Shown in pieces: positions 5,526 to 9,665 of a DNA stretch of 9,665 nucleotides; the stretch's first letter is position 1, and each line of letters starts with the position of its first letter. The DNA comes from OLB19 sp964624165 (GTDB lineage Bacteria > Patescibacteriota > Minisyncoccia > Phycocordibacterales > UBA918). Position numbers and translations under genes: made by a program. The stretch covers positions 1 to 9,665 of the forward strand of contig CAZUWG010000019.1 in NCBI GenBank assembly GCA_964624165.1, in the 5' to 3' direction. Under the pieces are notes generated by a model. It saw only the letters and a list, made by a program, of their open reading frames with translations, did not search any database and had not been told where the DNA came from.

Positions 5526-6953
5526 ATGGAAACCAACACGAACCCGGTATTGCGATGGCGCCAGCTCCTCTATGCTGCCATGATTGCAGTGGCATGTGGC
5601 TGGCTTTTTTATACCGTTTATACCAACGCAACGACAGAAGAGAGCGCGCATCCTTTTAAGCTCGGGCTTGATCTTGCGGGTGGATCTCACTTGGTGTACG
5701 AAGCCGATGTGGCGGGAGTAGATGAAGCTGAGGTGGAAGAAGCTATGGCTGTTTTGAAGACAGTGATTGAGCGGCGCGTCAACATTTTTGGAGTTTCAGA
5801 GCCTTTAGTACAGGTGGAGGCCGGCAGTATGATCACGGGAGACAAAGCCCAACGCTTGGTAGTAGAGCTGCCTGGGGTCACTGATATCAATGAAGCTGTG
5901 CGGCAGATTGGTGAGACGCCGGTCTTGGAATTTAAGCTGGTGGATGAGGAGGCACTGCTCGCAAGGGAGCTTGAGGCGACACTGGCTTCAACTACGTCAG
6001 AGAATGGTGCAGGGTTAGTGATTGATAATGTCTCAACGGGCAATGGCACCTCAAGTGAGCCGTATATTGCGACTGGTCTTACGGGGCGCTATTTAGCGGA
6101 CGCCAACCTCGACTTCGTGGGGCAATCTCAGGGTGTGTCTTCAGGAATGCCGGTCGTTTCACTTACCTTTAATGATGAAGGGGCAGCGCTCTTTGAACAG
6201 ATTACTCGCGACAACGTTGGTCGCCAGCTCGCTATCTTTCTCGATGGAGAAATGGTGTCAGCACCAAACATCAATGAGCCTATCGCTGGCGGACAAGCGG
6301 TGATTTCGGGAGGGTTTACGGTTGATGAAGCAAAGCTTTTGGCACAAAACCTTAAGTTTGGGGCTTTGCCTGTGCCTATTGAGCTGGTGAGTACGCAGAC
6401 GATTGACGCCACTCTCGGCGCTGGCGTACTTGAGAAGGGGATCGTAGCAGGGCTGGTCGGTGTTTTGATTGTTAGCCTATTTATGGTGCTGTGGTATCGA
6501 GCGCCGGGAGTGGTAGCGGTGGTGGCACTCTTCGTATACGTGCTTTGTATGTTGGCATTGTTTCAGTATGTGCCCGTGACCCTGACTGCAGCTGGTCTGG
6601 CGGGCTTTATTCTCTCACTTGGTATGGCGGTTGATGCCAACGTACTCGTCTTTGAGCGTATGAAAGAAGAGTTGCGCAGAGGTCAAGCGAGTCATAAAGC
6701 AGTGCAGGTCGGCTTTGCGCGGGCCTGGAGCGCGATTCGTGACGGAAACGTAACGAGTCTTTTATCGGCGATTATCTTGTTTTGGTTCGGGTCGTCTTTG
6801 GTGAAGGGTTTTGCTCTTGTCTTTGGGCTGGGGATTATTGTGTCGATGGTGACGATTCTTTTAGTCTCACGTACGCTGCTTTTGACGTTTCCTAACGTAG
6901 GTAATGAGAGAAAGTACTGGAAATTTTTACTCGGTAGTGGCTTTTTACGATAA
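5526..6953 (+). CDS. secD: Protein translocase subunit SecD
   Basis: SecD and SecF form the membrane complex that uses the proton gradient to help pull proteins through SecYEG. The 475-residue product has an N-terminal membrane segment (about 13-32) followed by FKLGLDLAGGSHLVYEADV (44-62). The extracytoplasmic P1 domain extends to about residue 285 and includes LVVELPGV (111-118), TPVLEFKLV (131-139) and a Ser/Thr/Gly-rich insert (about 155-180). Five C-terminal membrane segments carry ATLGAG, LSLGMAVDANVLVFERMKEE (364-382, D370 conserved) and SLLSAIILFWFG. The longer reading from TTG at 5469 would overlap folD by 35 bases and add an untypical leader. ATG 5526 instead sits nine bases behind an extended -10 box and begins a normal SecD N-terminus. 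secF follows after five bases. Confidence 0.94.
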   Translation: METNTNPVLRWRQLLYAAMIAVACGWLFYTVYTNATTEESAHPFKLGLDLAGGSHLVYEADVAGVDEAEVEEAMAVLKTVIERRVNIFGVSEPLVQVEAGSMITGDKAQRLVVELPGVTDINEAVRQIGETPVLEFKLVDEEALLARELEATLASTTSENGAGLVIDNVSTGNGTSSEPYIATGLTGRYLADANLDFVGQSQGVSSGMPVVSLTFNDEGAALFEQITRDNVGRQLAIFLDGEMVSAPNINEPIAGGQAVISGGFTVDEAKLLAQNLKFGALPVPIELVSTQTIDATLGAGVLEKGIVAGLVGVLIVSLFMVLWYRAPGVVAVVALFVYVLCMLALFQYVPVTLTAAGLAGFILSLGMAVDANVLVFERMKEELRRGQASHKAVQVGFARAWSAIRDGNVTSLLSAIILFWFGSSLVKGFALVFGLGIIVSMVTILLVSRTLLLTFPNVGNERKYWKFLLGSGFLR

Positions 6954-6958
6954 CGCGT

Positions 6959-7945
6959 ATGTATATCATCACACAAAAAAAATTCTTTATGGCTCTTGGC
7001 GGGGCGATTATGGCGCTCGCCCTCGCGGTCATTCTTTTGGTGGGTATTCGGTTTGGAATTGATTTTACCGGGGGCGCACTTCTTGAAGTGGCGTACACTG
7101 ACACCGCCATTGACGGTGATGAGGTGGTAAATAGCACTATTGCCGCCAGCGAGCTTTCACTTGGAGAATATTCAGTCCGCAGCGCGGTTTTAGAAGACGG
7201 CCGCCCGGCGGTTTTATTGCGTGCTCGAGACTTAAGTGAAGATGAGCGTCAGGCATTGAGCACCATACTCACTACTGCCCTGGGTGGCGAGGCGGAGGTG
7301 ACGCGCTTTACTTCAGTTGGTCCAACAATCGGCCAAGAGCTAAAAGAAAAAGCGTTTTTTGCGGTGGGACTTGTGTCTTTGGTGATTATTCTCTATGTTG
7401 CCTTTGCCTTTCGTGGTGTGCAAACACCGGTGGGATCTTCGGTGTATGGCGGTATTACCATCTTGGCGCTCTTACATGATATTTTACTACCAACGGCGAT
7501 GATGGCACTTTTAGGGTTGTGGTTTTCGATGGAAGCGAATGTGCTCTTTGTGATGGCGCTTTTGGCAGTCTTGGGCTACTCGGTCAACGATACTATTGTC
7601 GTTTTTGATCGGGTGCGAGAAAATATTGAGCAATTTCGTCAGGAAAAAAAGCGTAAGGTAAAAAATGAATACGGACAGGAAGAAGAGGAAATTGATTACG
7701 TCCTCACCAAACCCTTTGATGAGTTGGTGGGTACTTCACTCAAAGAAAGCATGGGGCGCTCAATCAACACCTCGCTCACGACCGCGCTCGCTTTACTGAC
7801 ACTTTACTTCGTCGGTGGCGAACCTACTGAACTTTTTGCCCTCGTCATGCTTGTGGGTGTCTTGGCCGGTACGTATTCGTCTATCTTTTTGGCCGGACCT
7901 TTATTGGTATATTGGGCTGAACGTAAGGGAGTAAAGACACAATAG
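6959..7945 (+). CDS. secF: Protein translocase subunit SecF
   Basis: Partner of SecD in the secretion motor. The product has 328 residues. An N-terminal membrane segment (about 9-31) is followed by FGIDFTGGALLEV (32-44), a periplasmic-type domain and SVGPTIGQELKEKA (119-132). Five further membrane segments carry LLHDILLP (171-178), LGYSVNDTIVVFDRVREN (205-222), GRSINTSLTT (266-275) and YFVGGEPTELFALVMLVGVL (283-302). All main family motifs are intact. A strongly charged stretch (about 226-247, rich in Lys then Glu) lengthens the cytoplasmic loop between VREN and SINTSLTT compared with E. coli SecF. The ATG lies five bases after the secD stop with no Shine-Dalgarno, so translation probably depends on coupling. 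The kinase gene begins one base after the secF stop. Confidence 0.94.
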   Translation: MYIITQKKFFMALGGAIMALALAVILLVGIRFGIDFTGGALLEVAYTDTAIDGDEVVNSTIAASELSLGEYSVRSAVLEDGRPAVLLRARDLSEDERQALSTILTTALGGEAEVTRFTSVGPTIGQELKEKAFFAVGLVSLVIILYVAFAFRGVQTPVGSSVYGGITILALLHDILLPTAMMALLGLWFSMEANVLFVMALLAVLGYSVNDTIVVFDRVRENIEQFRQEKKRKVKNEYGQEEEEIDYVLTKPFDELVGTSLKESMGRSINTSLTTALALLTLYFVGGEPTELFALVMLVGVLAGTYSSIFLAGPLLVYWAERKGVKTQ

Positions 7946-7946
7946 T

Positions 7947-8501
7947 ATGATCATTGGCGTTACCGGCACAGATGGGGCAGGAAAAGGCACACTTGTCGAC
8001 TATTTGGTGAGTAAGAAAGGATTTGCGCATTACTCTTTAAGAGAGGAGATTGTAAAAGAGATACGCCAGCAAGGATTGCCAGAGACGCGCTCGCAGATGC
8101 GATTGACCGGAAACGAAATGAGAAAGCGAGAAGGCAATGGTGTGCTCGTGGTCCGGGCATTGGCGGATATTAAGGAGGCTGGGATAAAGGACGCGGCGAT
8201 AGAGTCGATTCGGGCGTTGGCCGAAGCAAAAGCACTTAAGGAGGCTGGCGGGATACTGCTGGCTATCGACGCTGATCCTAAGGTGCGTTATGAGCGGGTG
8301 CAAGCAAGACGCTCGTCTTCTGACCAGGTGAGCTTTGAAGAATTTTTGACCCAAGAAGCATTAGAGCGAAATGACCCTGATCCACACGGTATGCAGAAAA
8401 CGGCCGTTATGAAGGGTGCCACTCACACTTTTTTTAATAATGGAAGTATAGATGAGCTGAACACAGCGATTGAGGATTTTTTCAAAACAGACGGGGTATA
8501 A
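7947..8501 (+). CDS. P-loop nucleotide kinase-like protein (UPF0200/dephospho-CoA kinase-like)
   Basis: A small P-loop phosphotransferase of 184 residues. The Walker A motif GTDGAGKGT (7-15) is at the N-terminus, as in nucleoside monophosphate and dephospho-CoA kinases. LREEI (31-35) follows the nucleotide-binding helix. AIESIRALAEA (84-94) fits the end of the central strand that carries the acceptor-side arginine. GGILLAIDADPKVRYERVQARR (101-122) resembles the strand and arginine-rich lid. The overall pattern resembles archaeal UPF0200-type and AAA_18-like kinases more than bacterial CoaE, Adk or Cmk. The substrate is unknown; a nucleotide is the best guess. It is the third gene of the secD-secF operon, starting one base after the secF stop, though nothing suggests a direct role in secretion. 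Its stop codon TAA lies inside the -10 box of the next gene. Confidence 0.75.
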   Translation: MIIGVTGTDGAGKGTLVDYLVSKKGFAHYSLREEIVKEIRQQGLPETRSQMRLTGNEMRKREGNGVLVVRALADIKEAGIKDAAIESIRALAEAKALKEAGGILLAIDADPKVRYERVQARRSSSDQVSFEEFLTQEALERNDPDPHGMQKTAVMKGATHTFFNNGSIDELNTAIEDFFKTDGV

Positions 8502-8502
8502 T
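8494..8502 (+). promoter_or_regulatory. -10 box overlapping the kinase stop codon
   Basis: GGG followed by a perfect TATAAT (8497-8502) ends eight bases before the ATG at 8511. The kinase stop TAA (8499-8501) lies within the hexamer. There is no Shine-Dalgarno before 8511, and the predicted transcript starts almost at the ATG. No good -35 box is seen. Confidence 0.55.
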
Positions 8503-8510
8503 TAGAAGAT

Positions 8511-8861
8511 ATGAAAGGTATTTTTGGGGTATTGTTTTTGATCGGACTTTCGGTTTTGATACTCGGCGCGTTGTTTTATTTCGTCTTTATCTATAAAGAG
8601 TCAACTGAGGAAGTGGTGAGTATGGCACAGCTGGAACGTTTTCAAGATTCGGCAGAGGCCTATAAGCGACGGCTGTTGGATTATCAAAATGTTTGTCGTG
8701 AGACAGGGGTGAAGGATATTTTGACTTCCTGTAGCGATAGTAAGGAAGGTTATCGCATGCTGGTCGCAAAGGGGAATGGTACATTTTTATGTGCTGATAG
8801 TACGGGCTTTCTTGGCGAAATCACCGATGTCTACAGTGAGACATTGGCGTGCGTGAGGTAA
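8511..8861 (+). CDS. Small single-pass membrane protein with a pilin-like C-terminus
   Basis: A 116-residue protein with one hydrophobic segment (about 4-27), then a helical, charged stretch (30-60) and a small globular end with four cysteines (62, 74, 94, 114), probably forming disulfides outside the membrane. The C-terminal pattern YRMLVAKGNGTFLCADSTG (81-99) resembles the end of minor pilins and pseudopilins, where a Cys-x-Asp-Ser-x-Gly motif occurs. The N-terminus (MKGIFGVLFLIG) puts a Gly before a hydrophobic run but has Leu where prepilins carry the +5 glutamate, so peptidase processing is doubtful. The family is not established; a secreted-domain anchor unrelated to pili is also possible. 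It has its own TATAAT box and ends at a strong bidirectional terminator. Confidence 0.7.
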   Translation: MKGIFGVLFLIGLSVLILGALFYFVFIYKESTEEVVSMAQLERFQDSAEAYKRRLLDYQNVCRETGVKDILTSCSDSKEGYRMLVAKGNGTFLCADSTGFLGEITDVYSETLACVR

Positions 8862-8866
8862 GGAGT

Positions 8867-8907
8867 ATCCAAAAGCGCCGCGGCCAAAGGCCGCGGCGCT
8901 TTTGGAT
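8867..8907. terminator. Bidirectional terminator between convergent genes
   Basis: A perfect 19-bp stem (8867-8885 with 8889-8907) closes on an AAA loop. The inner 11 bp are GC-rich (GCGCCGCGGCC). They are followed by TTTT on the plus strand and, by symmetry, TTTT on the minus strand. It sits 5 bases after the plus-strand stop and 4 bases beyond the minus-strand stop, so it can end both transcripts. Confidence 0.9.
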
Positions 8908-8911
8908 GGAT

Positions 8912-9607
8912 TTAGTTATGAATCCTCGTACCGGTGAAGGGTTTGTCAGCTAAGTAGTTTTTGAGGGAGACAATTTTTGTCCCGTTGATGCAGGCGACTT
9001 CAATGCCTTTTGCTTCAGCTTCTCGCGCTGCTACCGGGTCAAACGGAGCGCTGAGTCCCGGATCCCAGTCTTCGGGAATAAGCTTTCGAAATTCAGCCCA
9101 GGTGATGTCTTCAATTTTTTCGGCTTCGGGATTGGTGCGGGGATTGTCGGTGTAGACATAATCGGTATTTGAGAGGTTGATGACTTTTGTAGCGCCGACC
9201 AAGCTCGCAATCTGTACGGCACGTAGGTCGGTACTAGAGCCGGGTCGATAGCCGGCGGCGACGATCAGAGAGGCGGTAGCAGGAACATCGAGTACATCAT
9301 CAGGGTTTGTGATAATCACCGGGTGTGCAAGATCGCGGAAGATGGTGCGGACCAGGTGGGCATTGAGACGAGTGGCGTGGATCCCGAGCCAGTCGAGGTC
9401 GTCTGAAGTCAGAGGTGCTACTTCTTTGGCTGCATCAGCGTACTTCCGCGCCGTCTTACCGCCGCCAGCGATAAGGATAAAGCGTCTTCCTTCTCGCACT
9501 TCGTTTTCAATTAGGTCTTTTAACGTGGATAAAAAATGGCTATCAATATCGAGAGGGACAATCAACGATCCTCCAACTGATATCACAACGGTTTCTTGTG
9601 GTGACAT
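8912..9607 (-). CDS. pyrH: UMP kinase, archaeal-type (amino acid kinase family)
   Basis: Phosphorylates UMP to UDP in pyrimidine nucleotide synthesis. The protein is 231 residues. Amino acid kinase family motifs run in order: ISVGGSLI (9-16), LIAGGGKTARKY (45-56), DWLGIHATRLNAHLV (72-86), AAGYRPGSSTD (117-127), INLSNTDYVYTDNPR (143-157), PFDPVAAREA (188-197) and INGT (207-210). The LGIHATRLNA and PGSSTD signatures match the archaeal-type UMP kinase branch rather than the common bacterial PyrH. An upstream in-frame ATG at 9637 would add ten residues (MPAYIWYNTV). ATG 9607 is preferred because it lies directly before the first strand of the fold and six bases after an extended -10 box. It converges on the pilin-like gene. 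Confidence 0.85.
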   Translation of the reverse strand: MSPQETVVISVGGSLIVPLDIDSHFLSTLKDLIENEVREGRRFILIAGGGKTARKYADAAKEVAPLTSDDLDWLGIHATRLNAHLVRTIFRDLAHPVIITNPDDVLDVPATASLIVAAGYRPGSSTDLRAVQIASLVGATKVINLSNTDYVYTDNPRTNPEAEKIEDITWAEFRKLIPEDWDPGLSAPFDPVAAREAEAKGIEVACINGTKIVSLKNYLADKPFTGTRIHN

Positions 9608-9613
9608 AACAGT

Positions 9614-9622
9614 ATTGTACCA
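9614..9622 (-). promoter_or_regulatory. Extended -10 box before pyrH
   Basis: On the minus strand, TGG followed by TACAAT (9619-9614) ends six bases before the ATG at 9607. Predicted transcription starts at or beside the start codon. No Shine-Dalgarno and no well-spaced -35 box are seen. Beyond it, 9623-9665 shows nothing else recognisable. Confidence 0.55.
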
Positions 9623-9665
9623 GATATAGGCGGGCATGAGACAAAGGTGCGGCGAGTGGCGGTTT

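Noticed and set aside
8170..8248. Direct repeat TTAAGGAGGCTGG (8170-8182 and 8236-8248) in the kinase gene
   Set aside because: It encodes two similar helical KEAG segments in normal kinase sequence. The GGAGG parts are not followed by start codons of plausible genes.
9309..9629. Plus-strand open frame opposite pyrH
   Set aside because: It is antisense to a gene with intact amino acid kinase motifs and has no motif of its own.
9608..9637. Ten-residue N-terminal extension of pyrH from the ATG at 9637
   Set aside because: The extension overlaps the extended -10 box, and the kinase fold starts right after the ATG at 9607.

Overview
The window looks like chromosomal sequence from a bacterium with a compact genome. 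My best guess is the Patescibacteria/CPR (Parcubacteria-like) group. This is inferred from very tight gene spacing, a divergent FolD, a UMP kinase of the archaeal-type subfamily, a short pilin-like membrane protein and several genes without Shine-Dalgarno sites. TGA acts as a stop at 4629-4631, which argues against the CPR lineages that read TGA as glycine. I found no tRNA, rRNA, CRISPR array, insertion sequence or phage gene. The longest stretch without a gene is about 70 bases.

Left edge (1-472): the plus strand carries the C-terminal half of a von Willebrand factor A (VWA) domain whose first half is absent. The opposite strand of 1-125 reads as a fragment of an unrelated membrane protein. 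The two fragments meet head to head near 130-155, which suggests a rearrangement or an assembly join.

Cell envelope block (472-4152): a RodA-type SEDS glycosyltransferase overlaps the VWA gene by one base and is followed by a GC-rich hairpin. Next come a polyprenyl-phosphate sugar phosphotransferase and an NAD-dependent epimerase/dehydratase. This suggests wall elongation next to surface glycan assembly.

Middle (4153-5503): a 144-residue orphan gene has its own promoter, a strong Shine-Dalgarno site and an intrinsic terminator. It is followed by folD, a one-carbon folate enzyme with several altered motifs.

Right (5526-8861): secD, secF and a P-loop nucleotide kinase form a tight operon. A small membrane protein with four cysteines and a pilin-like C-terminus follows, with a probable promoter of its own. 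Convergent to these is an archaeal-type pyrH (8912-9607, minus strand). A 19-bp bidirectional terminator hairpin separates the two sides.

The most interesting pattern is regulatory. At least four genes have an extended -10 box (TGG followed by a TATAAT-like hexamer) ending only 6-10 bases before the start codon, and a fifth has the hexamer without the TG. None of the five has a usable Shine-Dalgarno site, so leaderless transcripts are likely. A second oddity is a perfect 19-bp inverted repeat inside the epimerase gene.
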